DNA from: Carya illinoinensis
Lineage: Eukaryota > Streptophyta > Magnoliopsida > Fagales > Juglandaceae
Assembly: GCF_018687715.1 (NCBI RefSeq)
Contig: NC_056766.1
Coordinates: 4,492,501-4,556,500 of the forward strand
Length of the DNA stretch: 64,000 bases
Reading direction: 5' to 3'
Shown: positions 23,226 through 34,639 of the stretch, one piece after another
Layout of the letters: every line of letters begins with the position of its first letter
How positions within the stretch are numbered: the first letter of the stretch is position 1
Position numbers and translations under genes: made by a program
Notes under the pieces: generated by a model
What the model saw: only the letters and a program-made list of their open reading frames with translations
What the model was told of the DNA's origin: nothing
Databases searched by the model: none

Positions 23226-23844
23226 CATGCTATTTCTCGGTTATATATAATTGCAATTCATGACATTGTATGCATATCCTATAGTATATATTTATCCACC
23301 TTGTGAGACCTTGCACACACCCTTCAGCTCATCCTGCAATGAACAGACAAGCATGTAGACATTTCCATGTAACACACAGTCAGGAAATGAGTTGCTGTGT
23401 CCATACTTTCCAGCCTTCGCACCCATATGTTCTAGCTACGGAAAAGGGCCATGCACTTGAGACAGAAAAGCCTCTGTTTTTAGCTAGAATAGGTCACAGA
23501 AAAATGGGTAGAGTCATACCCACGAAATAGACCACTCCGTACACAACAAAAACAAGCCATTGGTGCAAAAGGAAGAAGATGGGAATCGGATTGACAGTTC
23601 CCGAAATCTATTCTGCAAACAATCAGGCAAGGTTCGAAGAACATAAATTCATGCATGAAGGGGGAGCTTTTATGTGACTTAAGGGGATTCAGAAAAGATT
23701 ATACCTTGCCAATAAAACATGTCCCCGAGAAGAATACGCCGGTCGATTCCCCAAAATGAACCCAACACCGTGAGTTCCCAGCCGAAGTTTTTTGGCACTT
23801 GAACACCCAAACTATTTGAAGGGTCTTCGCTGGCTCAAACTTAC

Positions 23845-24155
23845 AGGAAAGCCGCCGAGAAAATGTAGACTTGTGAGCTCCGTGAGACTCCAAAAATGCA
23901 GAGAATGCAGAGAAGGGGGTGGGAAAATTCAACTCCGAAAATGCAGAGAAGTCCGTGGACGTGTGTGTGTTGTGAGGCCTTCAAGCCGAGCGTTTGGACG
24001 GTTGGAAAATGCAGGGGATTTGCAGAGAATTGCTCTAGAGTTTGGTTTTGCCGAACATGGGTCGGGGGAATGATTTGGGGAGTGTCTTGGCCGGATCTGT
24101 TTGGGGGGAAAAGTGATGGGGGGAAATAAAGTAAAGTAGAAGTTTGGCGCCTCAC
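23845..24155 (-). promoter_or_regulatory. Putative first noncoding exon and promoter side of the CACTA transposase transcript
   Basis: This GC-richer segment, read on the minus strand, is pyrimidine-rich and ends in a good donor (TTTCCT|GTAAGTTT at 23845/23844). It lies just inside the right subterminal repeats, where CACTA promoters usually sit. No long methionine-initiated domain is recognised in it. The call rests on position, composition and the donor only. Confidence 0.45.
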
Positions 24156-24159
24156 TTTT

Positions 24160-24370
24160 TCCCGAAGTAATAAATCGCTGTGCTAAATATTTTTTATCTG
24201 CAGCGCCAATAGTTGCCGCTATAATACCAACAGTCGCTGCAATAAAATAAATATCTCATTCCTTTCACTTATAATACGATTATAATGAGCGATATAAAAA
24301 TCGCTGTAAATAAGAATCATATACAGCGATTTTATTTGCAGCAATTATAAAAACGCTGAGAAAAGCTTAT
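24160..24370. repeat. Right subterminal repeat array of the CACTA element
   Basis: Several copies of the GCGCTGTAAATA / TTTGCAGCAATT-type motif are seen, matching the left array in core sequence. The last copy, AAAACGCTGAGAAAA, runs into the terminal inverted repeat. Confidence 0.8.
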
Positions 24371-24382
24371 TTTCTTGTAGTG

Positions 24383-24920
24383 CTAGGTGGTCTTGCTCAA
24401 AACCCTATTAGTGTAAACCTCGTCATCCATCTCTGTCCAAAATACCCCATTCCAAGACCTCCCAAGTCATCCGCTACACCCAGCCAAAAACACTTCATAA
24501 CCACACTCATGGATAGCACTGTTCACCGACCCGACCCGACCCAATAAGCACACATAACGATCCGACCCGATAAGGCTGAGTTCCGTTTTGCACAATTTCT
24601 CGTCTTGTACTTAATAGAATAATGCCAAAAATGTAAATTAATTTGATAAAACTGTTGATTAACTTCAATGACTTTGGCTACATTTTCTAGAAGAAAAAAA
24701 AAAATCCATTGGATATAATAATTGCAAATTAGTATCAACTTAATTTTTTCCAATCATTCATACAACCAACTTCCTTGCCAATGCTTTTTAAACCAACGTT
24801 TTAAAAAACAAATACCAAAAATAAACCAATAATGTAAAATCATACTAAACCAAAAATCCATAGGTCCTATTTAATTTTTAAAATTCACAAGCGGCTTCTG
24901 TATACATAGGTCCTACTCCC
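24383..24920. other. Noncoding stretch right of the CACTA insertion
   Basis: Begins with the CTA target duplication. It includes a short GACCCGACCCGACCC-type run near 24531 and otherwise AT-rich DNA. No gene recognised. Confidence 0.5.
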
Positions 24921-25290
24921 AAAGAATTGTGTATTCTTCAAAAAATCTTCAATCGGCCTCATTCAAAATATTCTCCAAAGCTATCTCTACAAGAATTAAA
25001 AAATAATGTTAAACATATATTTAATTGAAAAGACTATAAGGAAATATTATTCAAATATGAATCTTACCAGTTTCTAACTTGTAGCTTTCATCATTTTTCA
25101 TCATCTTCCAAAGAATTGTGTATTCTTCAAAGAATCTTCAATCGGCCTCATTCAAAATATTCTTCAAAGTTATCTCTACAAGAAATAAAAAATAATGTTA
25201 AACATATATTTAATTGAAAAGACTATAAGAAAATATTCTTCAAATATGAATCTTACCGGTTTCTAACTTGTAGCTTTCATCATCTTCCAT
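24921..25290. repeat. 189-bp tandem duplication overlapping the 3' end of the hAT pseudogene
   Basis: Copy A (24921-25109) and copy B (25110 to about 25290) share AAAGAATTGTGTATTCTTCA, AATCGGCCTCATTCAAAATA and GTTTCTAACTTGTAGCTTTC with few differences. Copy B contains the last recognisable codons of the hAT dimerisation exon and the following minus-strand donor (G|GTAAGATTC). The exon end and donor were therefore duplicated into copy A. Confidence 0.9.
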
Positions 25291-26377
25291 TACATCTTGG
25301 GAGTCATAATTAATGGAGGGAGCTATCAACCAGTTTTGTGTGCAAATAAGAGCTTTAACTGTTGTTGGGGCCAATGAGCTACGAAATGAATCTAAGACCC
25401 GACCTCCAACGCTAAATGCTGACTCAGAAGCAACAGTAGATATCGGAATAGCTAACACATCTCGAGCTATATTGGTAAGAATCGGATATCTGATTGAGTT
25501 CACCTTCCACCATATTAGAATATCAAAGTCGGGTGTCGATCCTTCAACACTTTCCATGAAATACTTATCCAATTCTGATTTAGACTCTACCACACCTTTT
25601 GATGCTTGATATTGCTGAAACATATTGAATATATCATCCTCATCATTATAAGAAGTGTTGCTTTAGGTCTCACCAACACTTGATTGGCCCCTATTTGAAC
25701 TTACATTGGATTTTGAATATTGCTTGTACATCCGCTCAATCATCCTCCTTAACCAATCAACAAGTCCAGATGCTCTTTCATGGCCAAGAATATTTGTAAA
25801 ACAAAACTCCAAAACTTCCAACTTGAAGCACAGATCAAGCATAGATGCAATAAACAATATTTTGTTCAATTTCCCACAATCCCCCCAATACTTGTCATAT
25901 TTCAACAACATCCTCTCAGACATGGTTTTCAGCACATTACTCTCACTCATGGAAAATTTGTTCAAATGTTTATAGATTGTAAATATTTCTTTAATGAACA
26001 AATTTGAAGTTGCATAAACTGAGCCTGAAACCCGCAAAGTCATATCATAGACTAGCAAGTCCAACACCAGGACTACTAGTTGTACCATCCACCCCCATCT
26101 TCCTAGTGCCGGTCATTTTTTATTGGGGGTTATCCTTTCCAACCCCACTAGTATTAAAGGTTTTACATCTCTCATTATGGTACTTCAAGGATGAAGTACC
26201 TTGTCTTTTAGGATGGCATAACAAAATCTTACCACAATAATCGCATCTGGCTTTGGGCTCATCAGGATCCTCGACATCCTCAACCCTCGTAAAGTGTTGC
26301 CATACTTCAGATCTACTTCGTCTTCTTGATATAGGAGGGCGAACTTGAGGACTAGTTGTAGGGAGAGAGCTATTCAT
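25240..26377 (-). pseudogene. hAT transposase (BED zinc finger, ricesleeper type), internally deleted
   Basis: Read on the minus strand, 26377-26120 encodes an N-terminal BED zinc finger (SEVWQHFTRVED, CDYCGKILLCHPKRQGTSSL, H...C). At 26088-25663 lies part of the DUF4413-type region (MSERMLLKYDKYWGD). At 25660-25240 lies the C-terminal hAT dimerisation domain (ELDKYFMES, ILIWWKVNSIRYPIL, VASESAFSVGGRVLD). The catalytic core between the BED finger and the DUF4413 region is gone, with the junction at about 26088-26120. A frameshift and a stop (25663) separate the pieces. It therefore cannot make a working transposase, though the BED and dimerisation parts are well preserved. Confidence 0.88.
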
Positions 26378-26495
26378 ATATATAATTAATCCTTTGTATT
26401 AGCTTTGATGCTGTCTGATATTAACAACACTTTATTAGTGTGGCTAGATTAGAAATTAGTGGTATCTTAAACTTTTGCTTAGATTAGAAAATATG

Positions 26496-27101
26496 TGTTG
26501 GGTTGCATGTGGAGCCTGGTTCGTGAGCAGAAAAGGCACAACCCATGAGTTTGCTTGACTGTTGCTCAACATGGCGCTCGAGCAAAGGTCAACTTGTGAA
26601 TTGTCTTGAGGTGTGCTCGACATGGGGGTTGAGCGAAGCTCAACCCATGTTTTGGCTTAAGTCTTGCGTGACAGTGTGCTCGAGCAATACACAAAACCTA
26701 GTGTTCACTCAAGTTGCATGTGCTCGATACACCACTCAAGCTAATGTTCATTGGTTGTTCGCTCGAGGCGTACTTGACACACCGCTCTAACCAATGACTT
26801 ATTTTCTACCAATTAGGATTTCTAGTGATGTTTTCTATAAATATGTAATATTTTGACATCTTGGCTATAGAATTCAACAGTTTCAGAGTGAACTAAGGTG
26901 GCAAAAAGTGAGTGTATATTGTGAGAGAGAAAAAGCCCAAGAGTGAGTGAGTTGATATTGTGTGATTGTAACCTACACTTAATTAAAAAATAACTTTTGC
27001 AGCTTTGTGGAGGTAGGCAAGTTACCAAACCACATGAATTCTGTGTCATGTGATTATTGCTTTTATTTGTTTGCCATCATTGGTGTGTGTTTTTCACAAC
27101 A
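26496..27101 (+). repeat. 5' LTR of the short copia element
   Basis: TG...CA ended. The U3 part contains many diverged copies of a CTCGAG-centred phrase (GCTCGAGCGAAGCTCAACCC type). The tail matches the 3' LTR closely (TTTTTCACAACA). Confidence 0.92.
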
Positions 27102-27384
27102 ACTGGTATCAGAGTCAGGTTCAAGTCTGAAGGAGAACAATAGCTTGAGACAAATTGAAAGCACCCAGGATCAAGAAGTTAGACGGCACCGAGTTCGGGT
27201 ATTGGATGATGCAGATCGAGAATTATCTCTATGGGAAAAGGCTTCATATTCCATTGTTGAGAAAAAAGCTAGAAAGCATGGACAATATTGAGTGAAATCT
27301 ATTAGATTCTCACGTTGTTGGGCTAGTTCAGTTGACTCTATGCAGAACAGTAGCACACAATGTTATTAAGGAGATAAACACTCG

Positions 27385-28300
27385 GATCTCATGGCAGCTT
27401 TGTCAGACATGTATGAAAATTTTTCGGCAAATAACAAAGTGCACCTGGTGAAGAAGTTGTTCAATTTGAAAATGTCAGAAGGTATGTTTGTGACCCAACA
27501 CTAGAATGACTTTAATACAATCACAAATCAATTGTTCTATGCTGAGATTGAGTTAATGATAAGGTCAGAGCATTGATTCTATTGGCATCACTGCCAAATA
27601 ATTGGGATGCCATAAGGATGATAGTGAGTAGTTTAGCCAACAAGATGAAGCTGAACTATGACTATGTACTTGACATGATCCTTGCTGAAGAGGTACGTAG
27701 AAGAGATTTTGGTAAGTTCTCAAGTTTGAGATTAGCCCTGAACATTGACATTCGGAGTAAAAGGCATGACAGGTCAAGTTCCAAGAGCAGGGGTAAAAGC
27801 AAGACGAGATCTGGACAGCAAAACATGTGCTACAGTTGTGGCAAGCAGAGCCATTTCAAGAGAGACTGCCAAAATCATGAAATTATTGAGAATGACGCTT
27901 TGAATGAAGTGACTGAAGAAATACAAGATGCGCTAATCCTTTCAATGCACAGCTTGATTGATGAGTAGGTGTTGGATTCAGGGGCTTCGTTTCATAGCAC
28001 CTCACATCAAGATACCATCCATAACTATGTTGCTGGTGATTTTGGAAAGATGTACGTGACTGATGGAGAGACACTAGATGTAGTGGGAGTGGGTGATGTG
28101 CGCATCACACTTTTGAACAAGGGCATTTAGGCTTTACAGCAAATCAGACATGTCCCTGATCTGAAGGAAAACTTGATCTCTGTGGGACAGCTTGATGACA
28201 GTGGCTATGCGGTAGCATTTTCTGGAGGAGCATGGAAGATCACTATGGCTGCATTGGTCTTGGCACATGGTAAGAGATCTAACTCTTTGTATTTGATATC
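27385..28300 (+). pseudogene. Copia gag-protease remnant
   Basis: The order of motifs is gag UBN2-type (ALSDMYENFSANNKVHLVKK, LILLASLPNNWDAI), zinc knuckle CYSCGKQSHFKRDC near 27828-27870, an aspartic protease site VLDSGASFH near 27970, and the gag-pre-integrase run IRHVPDLKENLISVGQLD near 28144-28200. At least three in-frame TAG stops are present (about 27503, 27966 and 28127), two of them where tryptophan is expected in the family. Coding similarity ends soon after, where integrase should begin. Confidence 0.88.
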
Positions 28301-28643
28301 AAGGTCTAGTGATATGCTTGAAACACAAGAGTGCAAAACCGCAGACTTGGTCATGCAAATTAGATGCAGAAGCAAAAGAGAGTCAGTTTTGCCATTCCTC
28401 ATGTAAGCTTGGGAATTTGGCTAATGTTTCTAGCGTCAATTTGAGACCGGATACTCCTAGTGCAGTGGGAGTTGTGAGTCTCCCAATGGATGTGCTAATT
28501 GAGGGCGATGCCCGTGAGAGATTGAAGTCAAGCTCGACTTCAGTGTATCTTCTGGCTTGAAGGTAGGAGTTATGAGCTACCATGATAAGGCTTGGCTGGA
28601 AACAGTTGTTGGCATGTGGAGAACCAGTCTTCAAGTGGGAGAT

Positions 28644-29247
28644 TGTTGGGTTTCATGTGCAGCTTCGTTTGTGAGCAGAAAAGGCTCAACCAGTGATTTT
28701 GCTCGATTGTCGCTTGACATAGCCCTCTAGCGAAGCTCAACCAATGAGTTTGCTCGGGGTGCGCTAGACAATAGGCTCGAGTGAAGCTCAACCGTGAGTT
28801 TGTTTGAGTCTTGTGCAATAGTGGGCTCAAGCGAGACACAAACCCTAATGTTCGCTTGAGTTGTGCTCAACACACTAGTCAAGCCAATGTTCATTAGTTG
28901 TTCGCTTGAGGTGTGCTCGACACGCCGCTTGAGTGAATGTTGTATTTTCTGCCAATTAGGGTCTTTAGCTCCGTTTTCTATAAATATGTAATATTTTGAC
29001 TTCTTGGATACGAAGTTCAACAACTTCAAAGTGAAAAAAGAGAGGCAAAGTTTGAATGCATATTGTGAGAGAAAAAAAGTCCCCCTAGAGTGAGTGAGTT
29101 GAGATTGTGTGATTGTAAACCCTCTAAATTAATAAAATTTCTGCAGGTCTGTAAACGTATAAGCACATTGCCGAACCATGTAAATTGTGTATCGTGTAAT
29201 TATTGCTTTTATTAGTTTGCCATCGTTGATGCGTGTTTTTCACAACA
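28644..29247 (+). repeat. 3' LTR of the short copia element
   Basis: Starts TGTTGGGTTTCATG after the polypurine tract and ends CACAACA, followed by the ATATG duplication. It has diverged visibly from the 5' LTR at many single bases, so the insertion is not recent. Confidence 0.92.
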
Positions 29248-29355
29248 ATATGAGTTTTGTAGAACGTTCAGATTGTGTTCCTAATTAATTGTTGAACCAA
29301 TTTCAAAACTCAGATTCCTAAATGGTGATGATTAATAACGATAATCGAAGGTGCC

Positions 29356-30312
29356 CATAGGTACGTTGAAGATGATTTGGAAATCTGGATGCAGGCTAAA
29401 TTAAAGAACATCATGTACAGCTAGTTGTAAGAGTTATGCATTGCATATTAATGCATGCGGTTACTTTGGCGTGAACATATATTTAAATGGTGACATGAAT
29501 TAAGGATTAAGTACTCAATGAATTGGTGGTAGGGTCGAAACTAGTTCGTGATTGGTTCATATATATTATTTAATGTGGAAGCCAATATCGATATGCATTG
29601 ATACTGGCATAATAGAACACTGTAGTTACGTGCAGTATCTTATAATTCTAAAGATCTAGAGCATGAATAAATTAAATTACTCCATAGTATAAGGGCAGTG
29701 TTAGAGCAACCGAGAGTGGGTCTGGACACTACCCACCGATTAGGCTCTCCTCAAACATTAAAAAAAAAAAAAATTCACAACATCATTTTAAAAATACTTA
29801 ATCACTAAATAAATAAATAAAAGTAAATCGGTAAACTCTCGAGAGAGAACTTTTCAGTGACTTTAGCTTTATTCATAGGATAATATCTCCTTTGTCCTTT
29901 AGAAAATTAAGAAAAAAAAACTTGAAAAAATTCCTCAATCTATCTAAAATTAAAATTAACAATGTTACTGGCCACCTGCCTCAACTTTTGTCACTCTTTC
30001 CATGTTAGGAGTGCACATCTAGTTCTGACTCCAGACATCTAAGTATACCCAGACCTGGGACCAGGTTTCAAATGTGGCCCAAGTACCCCACATGAGTTAA
30101 TTACCCGAGTACACACATGAGTGATTGGTACCTGGATAAATCTTGGTTTTTGAAACTAGAGGTTATTTATCAAATAAGCTTATGTTGCCAAATGAGTGAT
30201 TAAAATGTTTTCTTTTTGCCATTTTCTTATTGCCTCTCCCACAATACACTGAACAAAAGAACATTAGAGAAAGATCGGGGAGTTGATATAATCATGATTC
30301 ATGGGGACTGGC
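29356..30312. repeat. Long direct duplication, copy 1
   Basis: Begins CATAGGTACGTTGAAGATGA and ends at ATTCATGGGGACTGGC. It matches 32317-33970 over its whole length with scattered differences. It includes the noncoding phrase GAATTGGTGGTAGGGTCGAA. No coding potential recognised. Confidence 0.9.
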
Positions 30313-32316
30313 ATGGGGACTCACGGTAAGCCTCTGCCGATCGTACTCCATTGCTTCTCCATCCCTTTATCTCACTGTGTTTCCTCTCTCCCATCACACT
30401 CTTTCCTCACGTAACCCAGAGCCACCCTCGTCTCCACCACCGTAGTTGCCCTGCCCCATCGTGATTCTTTCTCTCCATGAGCCTCTGCTGCCGCCTCTTT
30501 CCTCTTCTATTAAACTACATATGGTTAGCTTTTCCAAATTTTTCTACGTATAGTATATTAAATCTTTGGTTAAAAAGAAAATGAAAATTATGCACTTGTA
30601 GTCAAATCAGAACAAATGTTTTTCTTTGTTTATATGGCCGGTGTTTTCGGTTGGGCATATTTTTTTTAAGATGAGCCTTAGTTAGATTACATAAATATTT
30701 TATTATTATTTTATGTGGTTTTTGACTCACTTTTTATTTATCCAAAAGGCTTGCTTAACATAAAATAGCTAAGGTTTTCAAATTACAGTTGGTATTAATA
30801 TCTAGAGATTTTAGAGTTGAATTATATATATATATTAAAATATGATATTTTTAAAAAAGTGAGCAATAAGTACAAAATGTTTATTTTTGAATCCTTTTAA
30901 AAGAATATATATATATATATATATATTTAAACCAAAAATTATGATTTTTCTATTTTTTTTTATTATTATCCTTTTAAAAATTATGATTTTGATATTTTAT
31001 AGTTAGACCTCAAGAGTGGGTGAGTTGGAATTTAATACTTTAGTCAGAGATTAAGTTGGATAGTAAGGAATTTGGGAAGTGATGATATTTTTGGGTTAAG
31101 AGAAATTTAAGTTTTTGAGGAATTAAAATAGGCGACTTGAGTATTTCGGATGCGATTACAAGATACGTGTTCAATTAGAGATTTATTTAAGTTTTATGAT
31201 TTTCTATAGGAGACGATTGATTATTTGTTGAGCACTATTTTGAGGAAATTCAGAGAAGTTAAGAAGTTCAAGTAAGCGGGATACCTATGCTAGATTTTAC
31301 ATAAAAGAAATTAACTGAGGCTAATTTTGAAAAAATATGCATATTTTGTTATGAAAATAATTTTGAAACAACCTCAATTATTTATCTGCAATACTCATGA
31401 AGTTCTGCATAAGAATAAAGATTTTATGGCATGACTGGTATAAACATGAGCTTATTTTCTTGCCTTTTGTTTCTGAACTGTGCAAAAGAGAGCGAATATG
31501 AAATTTTGTGCATAAACTATATTTTTGTGATCTGATTCTATTATGTTCTGCAGATGTTCTGAACTATGATATGATTTGATGTGATTTCTGAAAACCTCAT
31601 GCATGACATTCTATTTCTCCATTTCATTCTGACCTTACCACGGGTGTAAAACTGTGGCCTCTGTTTGGATTGCTACCAACTTTTCTGTTTCCGGTGCATC
31701 CACTTTGGAAGCAAAGTGGTTTTCTGTGTGGTCTTTCCTCTGTGTATACTTGGGGCTCCGAGAATAATAAGGGAAAGATTCACATTCTGTTTTTGCTTGG
31801 TTGGCCGCTGGGATTTGCACAACCCTACTACAGGGGTTAAATATGGAATTCTGTTCTGATGTGATGTTTCAGTTATGCTGTGCCAAATGAACTTTGAATA
31901 AGAATATCTTTCTTAAACTTTTGCTTTGAGATTTTTGATAACATGTTCTGATTTTGCATTCTAAAAGTAAAACCATTTTATTCTGCATTTTGAACTCTAT
32001 AAATGCTCATGTTTGCACACTAGTATATATTCTCTACTTACTGAGTTGTTGATAACTCACCCTTTATCTCCATAGCATTTTCCAGATGATTTTGGAATAG
32101 TTCAGCTGAGGATCAGGATTATGGAGTATGGGTGAGTTGATTATTTAAGTATAGTGGATTACTCATAGAAGATTTCTGTGGATTGACAGTTTTTATTAAA
32201 AGATTTTGTAGTATTCGGATAATTTTATATTTTGAAGTCTATAAATATCTTGATGGAATATAAGTTTTAAGTTACAGAAAGTAACTCTCTAACCCCTATG
32301 GGACCAGGACGTTACA
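30313..32316. other. Spacer between the duplicated blocks, partly LTR-like
   Basis: The left part (about 30320-30530) is C/T-rich with no recognisable protein. From about 31000 to 32316 the sequence resembles a gypsy-type LTR: it holds ACCACGGGTGTAAAACTGTGG-like and GTTGATAACTCACCC-like phrases and ends GGACCAGGACGTTACA. No matching start with a target duplication was found, so this is a tentative LTR remnant. Confidence 0.35.
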
Positions 32317-33970
32317 CATAGGTACGTTGAAAATGATTTGGAAATCTGGATGGCTAAATTAAAGAACATCGTGTAAAGCTTGTATGAGTTATTCATTGCA
32401 TATTAATGCATGCGGTAACTTTGGCGTGAACATATATTTAAATGGTGACATGAATTAAGGATTAAGTACTCAATGAATTGGTGGTAGGGTCGAAACTAGT
32501 TCGTGATTGGTTCATATATATTATTTAATGAGGAAGCCAAGATCGATATGCATTGATACTGGCATAATAGAACATTGTAGTTACGTGCAGTATCTTATAA
32601 TTCTAAAGATCTAGAGCATGAATAAATTAAATTACTCCATAGGATAAGGGCAGTGTTAGGGCGACCGAGAGTGGGTCCCGACACTACCCACCGATAAGGC
32701 TCTCCTTAAACATTAAAATAATAATAATAATAATTCAAAACATCATTTTAAAAATACTTAATCACTAAATAAAAAAAAATGTAAATTGGTAAACTCTCAA
32801 GAGAATTTTTCAGTGACTTTAGCATTTTTCTTAGGAAAATATCTCTCTTGTCCTTTAGAAAATTAAGAAAAAAAAAACTTGAAAAAATTCTACACTCTAT
32901 CTAAAATTAAAATTAACAATGTTACTGGCCACCTATTTTATTGGCTCCTCTGTCACTTGTTCTCATGCATCCCGGCCACCTGCCTCAACTTTGTCACTCT
33001 TTCCATGTTAGGAGTGTGCATCTGGTTTTGACTCCGGACATCTAAAATTCTCGTTTGTTTTCAGAGATGAGATGAGATAAGATAAAATCTTTTAAGATAT
33101 GTTGAGATGAGATTAGATGAAATATGTGTTTATTTTTAGAGATGAGATGAGATTAGTTTGACTTTGTTATAGTTAGCAATATGATGGGACCCACAAGTAC
33201 TTGTAGTATTTTTTATAATATTTTATTTATTTACCAATGCTTCAATTTTTTTTTTTATTTTTCTGCTTTTTTTTTTCTGCTGCTTGTGTTTATTTATTTA
33301 CCAATGGTGCATTTTTTTTTTTGCTGCTTCCTTTTTCTTTTCTTTTTTTGTGACTGAGAGAAACCATTTGGTCATTTTTTTTTTTTGTTTTGGCTACTTC
33401 CTTTGTTTATTTATTTACCAATAGTGCAATTTTTTTTCCTGCTTCCTTTTTTTTTTTTAACCATTTGGTCTTTTTTTTTTTTTTTTTTGCTACTTCCTTT
33501 GTTTATTTACCAATGGTACAATTTTTTTTAGATGAAAACTTGAGAAGAAACTTGAGATCTTTTGAAATAAAAAACTTGAGAAAATACTTGAAATTTTTTG
33601 AGATGAAAATTGGTAGATCAAAATGTGTGTTTATTTTTGTAAAACTTCTGACAGTACGAAAACTTTGAGAAGTTTTAACGATTTGGTTTTCAATCGAGAA
33701 AATAATCGAGGCCTGGAACTAGGTTTCAAATTTGGCCCAAGTACCCACATGAGTTAATTACCCAAGTACCCACATGAGTGATTGGTACCTAGATAAATCT
33801 TGGTTTTTGAAACTAGAGATTATTTATCAAATAAACTTATGTTGCCAAATGACTGATTGAAATGTTTTCTTATGGCCATTTTCTTATCGCCTCTCCCACA
33901 ATACACTGAACAAAAAAACATTAGAGAAAGATCGGGGAGCTGATATAATCATGATTCATGAGGACTGGCT
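32317..33970. repeat. Long direct duplication, copy 2, with an insertion
   Basis: Same sequence as 29356-30312 but interrupted at about 33046-33710 by extra DNA. Homology resumes at GCCTGGAACTAGGTTTCAAA and continues to GAGGACTGGC, where both copies diverge from each other's right flank. Confidence 0.9.
33046..33710. repeat. Insertion in copy 2: GATGA-rich ends and T-rich tandem units
   Basis: Starts with CAGAGATGAGATGAGATAAG-like repeats and ends near AGATGAAAATTGGTAGATC. Between them about four diverged units combine TTTATTTACCAATGGTGCAA, a poly-T run and GCTTCCTTT. Absent from copy 1, so it is a later insertion, probably a MITE-like element expanded by slippage. Confidence 0.6.
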
Positions 33971-34639
33971 AACAGTGATTGAGTTGGCATCATGAATGTA
34001 CATAAGATTGGTCTACAGGCCCAATACATTTTTGAGCCCAGTGCTCGGTCCAAGGTATACCTTCAAAAGAAAAATGCTGAATTTTATAATTTCTAACTTT
34101 TTTATTTTAACAAAGAGGGATATTCGGGTTTGGATTTAAACTCGGAAACCAGGTACTCTACCTTACCCATACCTGGGTAGAGGAATCCGGTTAACAAAGC
34201 CGGTTAGCCAGGCTTCAGGCCGAGCTAGAAAAAATCTGGCAGGCATGAATAACGTTATTCCATACTCCACCTACATGATATTTCGTTACTTTTTCCCTAT
34301 CACTAATCTATAAGATTACATTTTTCTCCTCATTTTTTTTCTTTTTTCCAAAATTTGAAAGTTTCAATCTATTTCCTTTTGATCAATACATTTCTTGAGA
34401 TCCACCCTTTGGCCGCAGTCGTCGATAGTGGATAGAGGCACGTGCTTGGTCAGTTATATAGTAAAGTAACTTTCCCTATTCTTGTTTTTGGATCCATCTA
34501 TTAACAAAGTTGATCACTTCTTAGAATATTTTATATTAATAGGCCGAAACAAGGGAAGCCGTTAGATTTATCAACCTGCATGACATACATTCCTTTATCA
34601 AAGATCCCGACTTTTGAAGTGCAGAATTTGTGCGGTTGT
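33971..34639. other. Noncoding stretch
   Basis: No gene recognised. AT-rich with short C/T-rich phrases. Confidence 0.4.

Larger units (their letters stand above)
16569..23844 (-). other. Long 5' region of the CACTA, probably one large intron
   Basis: If the first noncoding exon ends at 23845 (donor CCT|GTAAGT) and the coding exon starts after the TATTAG acceptor at 16569, this is an intron of about 7.3 kb. It has no intact gene. It holds a perfect 64-bp inverted repeat (arms 17047 and 19347), short hairpins at 16811-16839 and 18516-18557, a diverged direct repeat (about 18230-18310 and 18430-18515), simple repeats near 20195 and 20433, and a copia reverse-transcriptase fragment (22830-23225). 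Confidence 0.5.
6812..24382 (-). mobile_element. Complete CACTA (En/Spm, CMC) DNA transposon, 17,571 bp
   Basis: The left end begins CACTACAAGAAAA at 6812 and the right end is its exact inverse, TTTTCTTGTAGTG, ending at 24382. The flanking triplets are both CTA (6809-6811 and 24383-24385), the 3-bp duplication expected of CACTA transposition. Subterminal repeats of AACGCTG/GCAAATA type line both ends. Two minus-strand genes lie inside: an En/Spm accessory-type gene (10174-12650) and a tnp2 transposase (12914-16568). A plausible noncoding first exon lies near the right end, so that end is the 5' end in gene direction. A copia fragment is included. Termini, target duplication and both genes look intact, which suggests a young and possibly autonomous element; activity is inference. 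Confidence 0.93.
26496..29247 (+). mobile_element. Short copia LTR retrotransposon with gag and protease only
   Basis: 5' LTR 26496-27101 (606 bp) and 3' LTR 28644-29247 (604 bp) both start TGTTGGGTT and end CACAACA. Flanking 5-bp duplications are identical: ATATG at 26491-26495 and 29248-29252. A primer-binding site TGGTATCAGAG (complementary to initiator Met-tRNA) starts at 27104, and a polypurine tract AAGTGGGAGAT ends just before the 3' LTR. The 1.54-kb interior has gag, a zinc knuckle, protease and part of the gag-pre-integrase domain, but no integrase, reverse transcriptase or RNase H. Confidence 0.93.

Noticed and set aside
10783..23387. 18-bp phrase TAACACACAGTCAGGAAA at about 10783 and 23370
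   Set aside because: Same-strand short match within the CACTA; the first lies in an intron, and no wider similarity surrounds either copy.
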